The translations under genes were made by a program, and so were the position numbers. Shown here piece after piece: positions 21,843 through 30,871 of a stretch of 64,000 bases of DNA; the stretch's first letter is position 1; every line of letters begins with the position of its first letter. Under the pieces are notes generated by a model. The model had not been told where the DNA came from, made no database searches, and saw nothing but the letters and a program-made list of their open reading frames with translations. The stretch comes from Paenibacillus sp. JNUCC32 (GTDB taxonomy: Bacteria; Bacillota; Bacilli; Paenibacillales; Paenibacillaceae), in assembly GCF_014863545.1 (NCBI RefSeq), contig NZ_CP062260.1, positions 6,873,001 to 6,937,000 of the forward strand, read 5' to 3'.

Positions 21843-21897
21843 ACGGAAGCACCGTTCATTGTCCGCGATTTTCGCGGCTTTGACGGTGCTTTTTTTG
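21843..21897 (+). terminator. Leader terminator (possible attenuator) before the tad operon
   Basis: AAGCACCGTTCA (21847-21858) pairs with TGACGGTGCTT (21881-21891), enclosing an inner hairpin CCGCGA/TCGCGG, followed by T7. An alternative hairpin AACGG/CCGTT (about 21842-21856) would use the same bases and prevent the terminator. It lies between the promoter and tadZ. Confidence 0.7.
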
Positions 21898-21923
21898 CGT
21901 TGTTACAGAAGAGAGGGATTGGC

Positions 21924-23081
21924 ATGATGATACCGGCCCGACTAGTGCTGGCAGTGCAGGATTCCCGGTATGTCGAACCGCTGCTGAATTATGTGCATGG
22001 AAGCTCCTACGGATCGGCCCTGCAGGTGACCGCATTCACCCGCGTAGAATCATTCCTTCATTATATGGACTCGGGGGAGAAGCCGAATTTGGTCGTGGGG
22101 GATGCGGATATGCTGGAGAACTGGCTCAGCCAGAGGGAGGCATCGGTTCCATGGATGCTCCTAAGCGAAGGCCATTCAGCGCTTTCTCTTATGGAGGGCT
22201 GCGACAGCACCCCCAAATACCAGCCGCTGCCTCAGCTGCTGGACATCATGGTAACCCGTTGCAGGCGAAGCGGGGGAACGCTGGAGAAATTGAATTCGGG
22301 ATCAACACCGGTGATCGGCATCGTCTCTTCCCTGGGAGGGAGCGGGAAATCAACGATCGCCATGAACATGGCGAAGCAGCTTGGCGTGCTCGGTTTGAGA
22401 GTTTTCTATCTCAATTTGGAGAGCGTGAACAGCAGTGCGTTGTTTCCGTCCGGATCCGTCGGCATGGAGGGGAGCTTTTCGCGATTACTGTATGACGTTA
22501 AGGCCTCCCAAGAATCGGCTTCCGAGACGGAGCTGTCGATAGCTCCCTATATCATCAGGCATCATGGCTTGAAGTGCGATTCCTTTGAGCCCAGCTTCAA
22601 CGTTAAGGAAATATCGGAAATGACCGTGGACGATACATCCCTGCTGTTGACCTCCCTGATATCATGCCATCATTACGATGCCATTGTGGTGGATACCGAG
22701 GGGGACTCGGGGGAACGATTGCAGGCGGTTCTCGAACAGGCCGGACTGCTGATCTGGGTGCTGTTGGATGATTTGATCAGCATGCATAAGAGCGGCGTAT
22801 GGCTGGATCAATTGGAGCTTAAGAGCCCCGCCCTGTTCGGAAGCGTGAGGAAACGGAGCCGCTTCATCGTCAACCGGTACACGGGTCAGCTTGTTAACGG
22901 GCTTCCCCGCAAGGATATGAGCATAGACGGCGTGCTGCCTTATATACCTTCATGGAAGCAGCTCCATCGGGAAGATCTGCTGTTGTCCTCGCCGATCTAT
23001 CAAAGGGAGGTATTGAAGCTCTGCCAGCAGCTGCTGGAGGGCTCGGGTATCATGCCGGTTCATGCGGGCGGTGGGAAGTGA
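21924..23081 (+). CDS. TadZ/CpaE-like P-loop ATPase of the Flp pilus system
   Basis: 385 residues. The N-terminal part resembles a degenerate receiver domain (LVLAVQDSRYVEPLLNY, NLVVGDADMLENWL); the C-terminal part is a MinD/ParA-type ATPase that localises Tad pilus machinery to a cell position. The P-loop is GIVSSLGGSGKSTIAMNMA (about 132-150); the signature lysine of the MinD 'KGGxGK' motif is Leu here. The start is ATG 21924 after GAGAGGGA (ATG 21927 possible). First gene of the tad operon; its stop overlaps the cpaF start (TGATG). Confidence 0.85.
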   Translation: MMIPARLVLAVQDSRYVEPLLNYVHGSSYGSALQVTAFTRVESFLHYMDSGEKPNLVVGDADMLENWLSQREASVPWMLLSEGHSALSLMEGCDSTPKYQPLPQLLDIMVTRCRRSGGTLEKLNSGSTPVIGIVSSLGGSGKSTIAMNMAKQLGVLGLRVFYLNLESVNSSALFPSGSVGMEGSFSRLLYDVKASQESASETELSIAPYIIRHHGLKCDSFEPSFNVKEISEMTVDDTSLLLTSLISCHHYDAIVVDTEGDSGERLQAVLEQAGLLIWVLLDDLISMHKSGVWLDQLELKSPALFGSVRKRSRFIVNRYTGQLVNGLPRKDMSIDGVLPYIPSWKQLHREDLLLSSPIYQREVLKLCQQLLEGSGIMPVHAGGGK

Positions 23082-24328
23082 TGATGGAGGATCCGTTTAA
23101 ATCGGTTCGGGATCAGGTTCGGTCCGAGCTTGATATGAGTGCGAGCGTTAACAATTCGGAATTGATGGCCCGCATCGAGGAAATGGTGTGGAGAAGACGC
23201 GAGCTCATGGAGCTGACCGCAGCCGAGAAGCGGAGGCTGGTGCGGAGGGTATTCGATTCTTTTCGCGGGCTGGATGTGCTTCAGCCTCTGGTGGACGACC
23301 CACGGATTACGGAAATTATGATAAACAGCCACCAGGATATATTCATCGAGCAGGACGGCGAGGTCAAGAAGCTGCCGGTCCAATTCGAGTCCCAGAGCCG
23401 GCTGGAGGATATCATTCAGAGCATTGTGGGTACGGTAAACCGGGTGGTGAATGAATCGACGCCCATCGTTGACGCGAGATTGAAGGACGGCTCCCGGGTG
23501 AATATCGTGCTCCCGCCCATCGCGCTGAAAGGGCCGACCATGACGATCCGCAAGTTTCCGGAATCGCCGATGACGATGGATGATTTGGTTGGAAGGGGAG
23601 CGCTGACGGAGGAGGCGGCAGAGCAGCTTCGGATATTGGTCAAGGGCAAGTATAACATTTTTATAGGCGGCGGGACGGGGTCGGGGAAGACGACTTTCCT
23701 GAATGCGCTGTCGCAATATATTCCGCCTGATGAACGTGTCATTACGATCGAGGACTCGGCGGAGCTGAAAATCGTGACGGTCCCGAACCTCGTGTCGCTG
23801 GAGACCCGGAATGCCAACACGGAAGGCCGGGGGGAGATCGCGATGCGCGATCTGATCCGTTCCTCGCTGCGGATGCGTCCCAATCGGATCGTGGTGGGCG
23901 AGGTGCGGGGCAGCGAGGCGCTGGATATGCTGCAGGCCATGAATACAGGGCATGACGGAAGTTTGTCGACGGGGCACGCCAACAGCACGCAGGACATGAT
24001 CAGCCGTTTGGAGACGATGGTACTGAGCGGTGCGGATCTTCCGATCAGCGTGGTCCGCCAGCAGATTAGCTCGGCGATTGATATATTTGTGCATTTATCC
24101 CGGTTAAGGGATCGATCGCGACGCGTAACGGAGATTAGCGAAGTGATTGGAATGAGCGACGGCGAGGTGGTGCTGAACCCGCTGTACCGGTTCCGTGAAA
24201 CGGGCGAATCGGGCGGCCGGGTGATTGGGCGCCTGGAGCCTTGCGGCAATCCGCTTCAATCGGCGGACAAGCTTCATATGGCCGGGATTACGGCTTGGCC
24301 GCTGCAGAAGATGATGGAGGTGACATAA
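23081..24328 (+). CDS. CpaF/TadA secretion ATPase
   Basis: 415-residue hexameric ATPase of the type II/IV secretion superfamily that powers Flp pilus assembly. It has the CpaF N-terminal region (DPRITEIMINSHQDIFIEQD), Walker A GGGTGSGKTTF at about 196-206, the Asp-box ITIEDSAELK, Walker B-like RIVVGEVRGSEALDML and the His-box TGHDGSLSTGHANS. ATG 23081 overlaps the tadZ stop; ATG 23084 is an alternative. Motifs are intact, so it should be active. Genes for the membrane platform follow at once. Confidence 0.95.
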   Translation: MMEDPFKSVRDQVRSELDMSASVNNSELMARIEEMVWRRRELMELTAAEKRRLVRRVFDSFRGLDVLQPLVDDPRITEIMINSHQDIFIEQDGEVKKLPVQFESQSRLEDIIQSIVGTVNRVVNESTPIVDARLKDGSRVNIVLPPIALKGPTMTIRKFPESPMTMDDLVGRGALTEEAAEQLRILVKGKYNIFIGGGTGSGKTTFLNALSQYIPPDERVITIEDSAELKIVTVPNLVSLETRNANTEGRGEIAMRDLIRSSLRMRPNRIVVGEVRGSEALDMLQAMNTGHDGSLSTGHANSTQDMISRLETMVLSGADLPISVVRQQISSAIDIFVHLSRLRDRSRRVTEISEVIGMSDGEVVLNPLYRFRETGESGGRVIGRLEPCGNPLQSADKLHMAGITAWPLQKMMEVT

Positions 24329-25186
24329 ATGAAACGCTCCGGTAGTTCTGCCTGGATGTCCAAAGAGGGCCAAGGCGGCCGAGTGATCAAGAGGAGCAAA
24401 ATCGCCGGTAAACCCGAGCATGCAGCCGCGGCCCGAACCCACGCCCTTCCGGATTACAGTGTCTATCATCTCTCGATGAGTCACAGAACGGCATGTGTGA
24501 TCCTTGGCGGCCTTTTGTTTTGCTTCATCGGTTATCTGTTTTATCACAATCTGATATTGTCGCTGCTGCTGGGAGCGGGAGGGCTGATGATCCCTAAATT
24601 ATGGCGGCGGTTTATGCTGGATCGCAGACGCAGGACGCTGAATCTTCACTTCAAGCAAGCTCTCTATTCCTTGTCCTCGTCCCTGTCGGCCGGCCGCTCC
24701 GTGGAGAACGGGTTCAGGGATGCCGTTCAGGACTTGCTGCTGCTGGATCCCGGAGGCAGCAGCGATCTGATCTTCGAACTTAAGGTCATTGTGTCCCGTT
24801 TGGAGTACGGCGAGCCTATCGAAGTGGCACTGCAGGATTTTGCAAGAAGGGCGGGGATGGAGGATCTAACGAATTTTGCGGATGTCTTCTCGACTTGCAA
24901 ACGCACAGGCGGCGATTTGGTCGAAGTCGTGCGCAGAACCTCCTCCGTCATCGGGGAGAAGCTGGATATCCAGCAGGAGATATCCGTGATGATTGCACAG
25001 AAGCGGTTCGAATCCAAGGCGCTTCTTGCCGCCCCGTTCCTCCTGCTGCTGTTCATGAATATGACATCCCCCGATTATATGGAGCCCATGTACAGCGGAT
25101 CGGGGATCATGATCTCTACTCTTGCACTTGCGGCTTTAGGAGGCTGTTTCTTATGGATCACCAAAATGATGGATATCAAGGTGTAA
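24329..25186 (+). CDS. TadB-like platform protein (type II secretion F family)
   Basis: 285-residue inner-membrane protein with a GspF/T2SSF domain. A basic cytoplasmic N-terminus is followed by two helices (TACVILGGLLFCFIGYLFY, LILSLLLGAGGLMI), the cytoplasmic F domain (LNLHFKQALYSLSSSLSAGR, VFSTCKRTGGDLVEVVRRTS, MIAQKRFESKALLA) and two C-terminal helices. RBS GGAGGTGA sits inside the end of cpaF and the ATG follows directly after its TAA. With TadC it should form the platform on which CpaF acts. Confidence 0.9.
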   Translation: MKRSGSSAWMSKEGQGGRVIKRSKIAGKPEHAAAARTHALPDYSVYHLSMSHRTACVILGGLLFCFIGYLFYHNLILSLLLGAGGLMIPKLWRRFMLDRRRRTLNLHFKQALYSLSSSLSAGRSVENGFRDAVQDLLLLDPGGSSDLIFELKVIVSRLEYGEPIEVALQDFARRAGMEDLTNFADVFSTCKRTGGDLVEVVRRTSSVIGEKLDIQQEISVMIAQKRFESKALLAAPFLLLLFMNMTSPDYMEPMYSGSGIMISTLALAALGGCFLWITKMMDIKV

Positions 25187-25202
25187 GGAGGGTGAGGGGG
25201 GG

Positions 25203-26075
25203 ATGCTGACATGGATGTCCGGCGCGCTGACGGTTCTGCTTGTGGGTGGTTGGGTGGTGCTGAATCGAACGTGCGGCGAACGATACCATCGTCTTGGCAG
25301 ATTGTCCATGGATGGGCTCAGGCTGCAGCGGTTAGCGCCGCCTGTGTTGTTCCTGCTGGAGCGGGGGAAGGTTCCGATGCGCTTCCCGATTGTATTCTAC
25401 CGGATGCAGGGCTCCGTTCAGAAGATCCATGGTCTGCGGCACAGCGCGGAAATGACGTTGTTATTTATGGCCGAGGCCCTTGCGTATACATGGCTTATTT
25501 TGATCGGCGGCTGCTTGTGGTCGTTGCTGTCCGGGGGCGTAATCGGACTTCTGGCTGGATTCGGATTGGGGGCATTGCTGCCCGTCGCTTTGGTGAAGGA
25601 TCTCCATAAAAAGGTCACGCTGCGTGAGCAGGATATCGTGATGGAGCTGCCGGAGCTTCTGAACAAGATTGTGCTGCTTGTCGGCGCCGGCGAGACGGTG
25701 CAGCGGGCGATCATTCATTGCGTGGAACGGAACAAGGACGAGAGCCATCCCCTGTATGCTGAGCTGAAGAGAATGGTGCTTGAATGGGAGGGAGGCCATC
25801 CGTTCCAGCAAGCCTTCGAGCAGTTCAATAAACGGTGCGGCGTTCAGGAAGTATCGATATTTACAACAACCGTCCTGCTTAATTTTCGGCGCGGCGGGAA
25901 CGACTTTGTCCTGGCACTGCGGGATTTGTCCCGCGTGCTGTGGGAGAAGCGCAAGGCCATTGCAAGAACAAGGGGCGAGCAGGCCTCCTCGAAGCTGGTG
26001 CTGCCAATGGTGGTCATCTTCATGATCGTGATTGTTTTGCTCGGAGCGCCTGCATTTATGATGATGAACATGTAG
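25203..26075 (+). CDS. TadC-like platform protein (type II secretion F family)
   Basis: 290-residue partner of TadB. It has an N-terminal helix, a pair of central helices (TLLFMAEALAYTWLILIGG and the Gly-rich LLAGFGLGALLPVAL), the F domain (EQDIVMELPELLNKIVLLVG, QRAIIHCVERNKD, VSIFTTTVLLNFRRGGNDFV) and a terminal helix (LVLPMVVIFMIVIVLLGAP). The start ATG follows AAGGAGGGTGAGGGGGG. Spacing of 16 bp after tadB indicates one operon. Confidence 0.9.
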   Translation: MLTWMSGALTVLLVGGWVVLNRTCGERYHRLGRLSMDGLRLQRLAPPVLFLLERGKVPMRFPIVFYRMQGSVQKIHGLRHSAEMTLLFMAEALAYTWLILIGGCLWSLLSGGVIGLLAGFGLGALLPVALVKDLHKKVTLREQDIVMELPELLNKIVLLVGAGETVQRAIIHCVERNKDESHPLYAELKRMVLEWEGGHPFQQAFEQFNKRCGVQEVSIFTTTVLLNFRRGGNDFVLALRDLSRVLWEKRKAIARTRGEQASSKLVLPMVVIFMIVIVLLGAPAFMMMNM

Positions 26076-26095
26076 AAGGGACCGGTGTACGAAAT

Positions 26096-26287
26096 ATGAT
26101 GTTAAACATGGCGAAGAATGGTATGAAAGCTTTTTGGAAGGATGAGAAAGGGATCGGAACGCTTGAGATGATCCTGATCCTCGTCGTTATTTTGATTATC
26201 GCGCTTATATTTAAAGATCAGATTACGGCCTTGGTGAACAACTTGTTTAAAAACGTGAACAACAAGAGCAAAGAGTTCCTTGAATAA
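26096..26287 (+). CDS. Flp-type type IVb pilin
   Basis: 63-residue prepilin. Short basic leader MMLNMAKNGMKAFWKDEKG followed by IGTLEMILILVVILIIALIF: cleavage after the Gly would put Glu at +5, the hallmark of class III (type IV-like) pilins. A short hydrophilic tail (DQITALVNNLFKNVNNKS) matches the small Flp subunit. The start is ATG 26096 (26099 possible). Its stop overlaps the next gene by 8 bp. It is the likely major subunit of the pilus. Confidence 0.88.
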   Translation: MMLNMAKNGMKAFWKDEKGIGTLEMILILVVILIIALIFKDQITALVNNLFKNVNNKSKEFLE

Positions 26288-26957
26288 TAGGCTCCAGAAA
26301 AGATGGAAGGACGATACGGGGAGCTTCACGGTTGAAGCCTCCCTGGTTCTTCCCATCGTGCTGATGGTGACGGTTTTGCTTCTGTTCCTATGCTTGTATA
26401 TCTATCAGCAGTCCATGCTGGTTCAGGCATCGGCGGCGGCTTCCGAAAGGACCGCGTATATCTGGGACAACAGCCATAAGATCGCTGCCTCGGGATCCGT
26501 GGAACAGGGACGCCATGATGCGTTATATTGGCGGTTAACCGACGATAACGTTGTCGGGACCTTATTCGGTTTGGCGGGGGGAGACAGTACGAGGTCGATT
26601 ACACTGCCGCAAGGGGAGGCTGAGAGCGCAGGGAAATTGCCCGAGCTTAAGATGTCCAAGGGCGGCACGGCCGTGCCTTCCAGCATGGTTGGAGAGATTC
26701 GTTATACGAATCAGCTGCTCATACGAAAAGTAACGACGTCGTTAAACGAGCAGGTCTCTCTGACGCCAATCAGCCGAATGCTGGACGATGGCGGCCAGAT
26801 CGAGGTCAACTCACAATCGATTGTGGTTGATCCCGTTGAATTTATCCGCACGGTGGATTTGATGCGATATTACGGATCGAAGTTTCAAGGCGGGAGAAAC
26901 GGAACGGATAAGGCAGCCGCAGGGGAAGTTCTACAAAAGTTCGGAGGTTCGCGATAG
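26280..26957 (+). CDS. TadE-like pseudopilin
   Basis: 225-residue protein with a prepilin-like N-terminus: leader ending DDTG, then SFTVEASLVLPIVLMVTVLL with Glu at +5 after the Gly. The remainder is an extracellular domain without recognised motifs (YIWDNSHKIAASG ... VNSQSIVVDPVEFIRTVDLM). Such TadE/TadF-type pseudopilins are processed by the dedicated peptidase and support pilus assembly. TTG start at 26280 overlaps the pilin stop, indicating coupled translation. Confidence 0.8.
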   Translation: MNNRLQKRWKDDTGSFTVEASLVLPIVLMVTVLLLFLCLYIYQQSMLVQASAAASERTAYIWDNSHKIAASGSVEQGRHDALYWRLTDDNVVGTLFGLAGGDSTRSITLPQGEAESAGKLPELKMSKGGTAVPSSMVGEIRYTNQLLIRKVTTSLNEQVSLTPISRMLDDGGQIEVNSQSIVVDPVEFIRTVDLMRYYGSKFQGGRNGTDKAAAGEVLQKFGGSR

Positions 26958-26959
26958 TC

Positions 26960-29191
26960 ATGACGAAGCATGGGAAAGCGCGGTCTAGTTGGAGAAGGAG
27001 AGAGGTGGGCCGATCGTCCGATGGATCTGTATCTGTTTTTTTGATTATCGCCCTGGCAGCCGTATTTATGTTTGTAGCCATATTCATTGATTTCTCGCGT
27101 ATCGCGGCCATGAAGGTGCAAAGCGAGAGGCTGACAAGAGCAGCCGTACGCTCCGTGATGTCATCCTACGATCCGCAGCTGCAGAAGGAATACGGACTGT
27201 ATGCCCATGGGGGCACCAGCGGGGATCTCATTATGGGCAACGTGCTGAATGACAGCTTGAACCCGGGAGACCGCAGCGATGCGTTCCGGTTAATGGCGAT
27301 GGAACTCGATAGCTCGGGGCTTGAATTGCAGCGTCCATTGGGCACTTATGACATCTTCAACCGGCAGATCATCGAGGACATGAAGTATAAAGCGCCGATC
27401 GATTTCACTTTGGAATTAGTGGGCAAGTTCAAACCTTTATCGCAGTCCATGAAGGAAGCTTCCAATACGGTCGATGTGCTTAAGAAGCTGCGCAGGCTGT
27501 ATGACAAGCGGGAAGCGGCGCTGGATGAGATGCTGGCAAAGCAGCGCAAGGCAGGAGAGCATGCGATCCGGCTATCGAAGCTGGTCATGGATCCGCCTGG
27601 ACAACCGATCAACGATACTTCGCTCGGGGGCAGCATCCAAACCGCTGCCGACGGGGCATCGCAGTATGAGGATTATAAAGATAAACAACAGGAGGACGCG
27701 GACAGGCCCCCAAAAGAGAAACAGTATACGCTTCTGCTCATGGCTTACCGGAGCGGAATGTCTTCCATCGGCTCGCAGATATCGAGAGAGGCCGAACGGT
27801 TTCAGCGCGAGAATGACAAGCTCCTAGCGGACGCGCAGCAATTATGGGAGGAAGCCAGGAGTTTGAACGAGGAGATGAAGCAGGTCATCAAGGAATCCGA
27901 GAACCGTTCATCTAATGCGGGGTATGACCAAGTGACGAATGACATAACGCCGGGGTCAGCCGATTCCTCCGGGTCGGAAGCGGAGATGATCCAATCCATT
28001 CGGAAGCAAGCGGACAAGTTAATTCATGGCGATGTCTTCTTAAACGGCTTTCGGCAAGAAATTGACAACCAGGAGCGTCGTTATCAACAGGTTGTCCGAG
28101 CTGTGGCCGCGCTACAGTCTTCATTGGGCGGGGAGGGGATGAAGGGAGCCGTGATCGGAGCTAGCCGCGAATTGCAGAATTACATTTCTAATTATGGGGT
28201 ATCAGGCAGCGGAAATATCATGGATCGGCAGCAGGCGGCATTGGAGCAGTTTCGCACATCGGATAAGGAACGGAAGGCGATGGAGAAGCTGGCCAATCAG
28301 AAGCTGAAGCAGGCATCCAAAGCCATCGAGGCGATCAACGGGCTGAATGGGCAGAATCAAGCCATTATGGATGAGTTTCGTGAACTCCAGCAGTACTATG
28401 ACGAAAGCCTTCAATTTAATGCGGAAGCAGACAGCATGAGTAAGGGAAAGCCGCTGGACGACGATCCGTATGATGCCGGCAAACAAGCAATGGATAACAT
28501 GGACGGCATGTTTGGATTTATGGGGAACGTGCTTGGCGGTGTTAGGGACGAACTGTTTCAGAATGAGTACGCCGTTCATTATTATCAGCATTTCGATGTC
28601 GGGAACTTATCCGGAATCGTTGACGGGTCCAGCACGGGAGAGGAGATAGTGCAGGAGTTCGCTATCGGGAATCAGGAAGTGGAATATATTCTGTACGGAT
28701 TCCACAACCCCGCCGGGAATATTTCGGCGGCTTATGCAGAAATCTTCGCTTCCAGGCTCGCGATTCGGACGATGGAAGGATTCGTCGTCAACAGCAAATT
28801 AGGAAATCCGTTGGCGGTTTTGGCGGCAGCCATCCTGTATGGGATCGAGAAGGCTATCGAGGATATGATCCAGCTGTGTCAGAAGGGAAGCGTTCAGCTT
28901 TCCAAGTATGTACCCGTTGAGCTTACCTACAGGGATCATTTACGAATATTTTTGTTTATTCACAGCAATAACGAGAAGAAGTTATCACGCATGCTGGCGC
29001 TGATACGATTAAACACCGGCATCAATCCTGCGGAGCGATTTACTTACGCTTCAGGGGAAGTTAGGACGGCCATGCGTTTATGGTTTCTTCCGGGAGTGAC
29101 GAAGTCGATCGGCGTTGCATTCGGAAGCGACGGGGATGAAGTTCAAGGAAGTCGGTACTTGGTCAAGCGCAAGGCGGATTTTTCCTATTAG
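26960..29191 (+). CDS. Large TadG-like pilus-associated protein
   Basis: 743 residues. A basic cytoplasmic N-terminus is followed by DGSVSVFLIIALAAVFMFVA (about 21-40), a TadG/Flp-like hydrophobic segment, then a very long extracellular region with coiled-coil character (for example LKKLRRLYDKREAALDEMLA and LEQFRTSDKERKAMEKLA). No enzymatic motif is visible. Alpha-helical extracellular parts of this type are common in TadG-like proteins of Bacillota tad clusters. ATG 26960 starts 2 bp after the previous stop; GGAGG lies 13 nt upstream. It could be an adhesive tip or a stabilising component, by inference only. Confidence 0.75.
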   Translation: MTKHGKARSSWRRREVGRSSDGSVSVFLIIALAAVFMFVAIFIDFSRIAAMKVQSERLTRAAVRSVMSSYDPQLQKEYGLYAHGGTSGDLIMGNVLNDSLNPGDRSDAFRLMAMELDSSGLELQRPLGTYDIFNRQIIEDMKYKAPIDFTLELVGKFKPLSQSMKEASNTVDVLKKLRRLYDKREAALDEMLAKQRKAGEHAIRLSKLVMDPPGQPINDTSLGGSIQTAADGASQYEDYKDKQQEDADRPPKEKQYTLLLMAYRSGMSSIGSQISREAERFQRENDKLLADAQQLWEEARSLNEEMKQVIKESENRSSNAGYDQVTNDITPGSADSSGSEAEMIQSIRKQADKLIHGDVFLNGFRQEIDNQERRYQQVVRAVAALQSSLGGEGMKGAVIGASRELQNYISNYGVSGSGNIMDRQQAALEQFRTSDKERKAMEKLANQKLKQASKAIEAINGLNGQNQAIMDEFRELQQYYDESLQFNAEADSMSKGKPLDDDPYDAGKQAMDNMDGMFGFMGNVLGGVRDELFQNEYAVHYYQHFDVGNLSGIVDGSSTGEEIVQEFAIGNQEVEYILYGFHNPAGNISAAYAEIFASRLAIRTMEGFVVNSKLGNPLAVLAAAILYGIEKAIEDMIQLCQKGSVQLSKYVPVELTYRDHLRIFLFIHSNNEKKLSRMLALIRLNTGINPAERFTYASGEVRTAMRLWFLPGVTKSIGVAFGSDGDEVQGSRYLVKRKADFSY

Positions 29192-29208
29192 GATTAGGGG
29201 TTACTTGA

Positions 29209-30198
29209 ATGAAATGTTTATCGGTATTACGAAAGCCTTTGCGTAAGAGCAGAGCGTCGGCGGAGCAAGGAAGCATGGTCGTGGAAGCTGCGCTTGTGCT
29301 GCCGATGTTTATGTTTTTTGTCATTTTTCTCATATATATCGTGCAGATGACGTTGATATCGACGGCGCTCCAAAGCACCGTTTCCGATACCGTCAAAACC
29401 GCAGCGGCCCATATGTATCCTGTTTCTCTAGCCGTGCAGGCGAATGCAGGCGGTAACGGAACAAGCGAAGGCACGCCCAGCACGTCCCATTGGGAAATAC
29501 CCAAATTGTCGCTGTCCGATTGGGTTTCGAATTATAGCGACTCGCTTCCTTCTCCTGCTAAGGAGTGGATCACGGAAGCTGTCGCTTCAGGTGAGGAGCC
29601 TCTGCAGCAGCTTAAGAACCAAACCGTGGAAGCCGTACTCGACCCCGTGGTTAAGCCGATGATGAAGCCGTTCATGCCTGACCGCCTTCTGGATTATGAC
29701 CGAATCCATGTGTCGAATGTTCACATACCCAATTTGAAGAGCGGCACGAGTCCTTATTTTGGCATTGAGGTGAATTATGCCCTTCCAATCCGGGTTCCTT
29801 TCTTGAACAAACGCATCGTGCTGCAAGCGAAGGCCAAGGAGAGGCTGTGGATTGGAGACACCGGAGAAGGCGGGGGCGATTCGGGGAACGGGGACGGCTC
29901 GGAGAACGGAGCCATTGAGCTGTTGGAGAAGCCGAATCCGGCCGTCGCAAGCAAGCAGGCTAAGGTAAAGGTGAAAGTAGAGCCAGGGGCCAGCGCTCAA
30001 TTATCAGTCTATTATAAGAGCGGCCAGAGCACGGCTAAATATTTGGGTTGGAAGACCGCGGATGATAATGGCTATATCGATTGGGAATGGAACGTGGGAT
30101 TTAATACAACGCCGGGGACTTGGCTGTTCGTGGTTGAGACGGCCGACGGGCAGCGGATCGAGGTGCCGTTTACGGTGGTAGCGCGGTCGGGCTCATGA
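29209..30198 (+). CDS. TadE-like pseudopilin with extracellular domain
   Basis: 329 residues. The N-terminal EQG then SMVVEAALVLPMFMFFVIFL gives a prepilin cleavage site with Glu at +5. An extracellular portion follows, with a Gly/Asp-rich linker (TGEGGGDSGNGDGSENG near 221-237), and a C-terminal beta-rich domain (AKVKVKVEPGASAQLSVYY ... TWLFVVETADGQRIEVPF) that resembles an Ig-like surface fold. ATG 29209 is 17 bp after the TadG-like gene. It is a probable minor pilin presenting the C-terminal domain at the surface. Confidence 0.78.
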   Translation: MKCLSVLRKPLRKSRASAEQGSMVVEAALVLPMFMFFVIFLIYIVQMTLISTALQSTVSDTVKTAAAHMYPVSLAVQANAGGNGTSEGTPSTSHWEIPKLSLSDWVSNYSDSLPSPAKEWITEAVASGEEPLQQLKNQTVEAVLDPVVKPMMKPFMPDRLLDYDRIHVSNVHIPNLKSGTSPYFGIEVNYALPIRVPFLNKRIVLQAKAKERLWIGDTGEGGGDSGNGDGSENGAIELLEKPNPAVASKQAKVKVKVEPGASAQLSVYYKSGQSTAKYLGWKTADDNGYIDWEWNVGFNTTPGTWLFVVETADGQRIEVPFTVVARSGS

Positions 30199-30340
30199 GA
30201 GGTTCAAGAGCAAGGTTATGAAATATAGGGTTCTAAAGTAATATCCAATAAAAGTCTTTCCAATAAAAGCAATTCGTTGTGCGTCAATAGTTAAAGTTCT
30301 ATTCAGACTATTCCTTTGAATAGTCGCGCAGGGGAGGTTG
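30199..30340. other. Intergenic spacer inside the tad cluster
   Basis: About 140 bp, A+T-rich, with a direct repeat CCAATAAAAG (about 30244-30267) and an inverted repeat GACTATTC/GAATAGTC (about 30307-30324) without a T-run. It may contain a secondary promoter for the peptidase and FHA genes; none is convincing. Confidence 0.4.
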
Positions 30341-30859
30341 ATGGGTGTGGCCGTTGCCTTTGGTATTTGTGCCGTTTATCTGATTGCGGCCTTTATTACA
30401 GACCTTCGTTCCATGAAGATACCGAATGCTCTAACCGTATCGGCTATGCTGTCCGGTCCGATCTTTCATGGCGCTCTGGACGGATGGGAAGGCCTGCTCT
30501 TTTCTTTGAAGGGTCTTGGAGCAGGGTTTCTCATCTTGTTGATCATGTATTTTATAGGGGCTGTAGGAGCGGGCGACGTTAAGCTGTTCGGTGGGATCGG
30601 CGCCTGGACCGGCTTGTGGTTTACCTTGCAGGGCATTATGTATTCTGTCCTTTTTGCCGGTGCCATCGGTTTGCTCATTCTGCTCTGGCGGCGGGAGACG
30701 ATGAAGCGAATACGCCATGTCGTTGGCAGTATCGCCGGAGTTTTTGTCATGAAGAGCTGGTTGCCGTGGTGCAACAGCCAGGAGGAGCACTTGCGATTTC
30801 CCTTTATGATGGCTGTCCTTCCTGGCATGATCAGCACGTATCTAGTACTGCACATGTAG
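30341..30859 (+). CDS. Prepilin peptidase (A24 family, TadV/CpaA type)
   Basis: Polytopic membrane aspartic peptidase, about 172 residues, that removes the leader of Flp pilins and TadE-like proteins. Both catalytic aspartates are visible: Asp in FITDLRSMKIPN (about residue 22) and Asp in GAGDVKLFGGIG (about 79), with five or six helices. It lacks the N-methylation domain, as usual for tad peptidases. ATG 30341 is near GGGGAGG (3 nt); the GTG at 30347 has better spacing (9 nt). It is followed 12 bp later by the FHA gene. Confidence 0.9.
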   Translation: MGVAVAFGICAVYLIAAFITDLRSMKIPNALTVSAMLSGPIFHGALDGWEGLLFSLKGLGAGFLILLIMYFIGAVGAGDVKLFGGIGAWTGLWFTLQGIMYSVLFAGAIGLLILLWRRETMKRIRHVVGSIAGVFVMKSWLPWCNSQEEHLRFPFMMAVLPGMISTYLVLHM

Positions 30860-30871
30860 GAGGCGGCGCTT

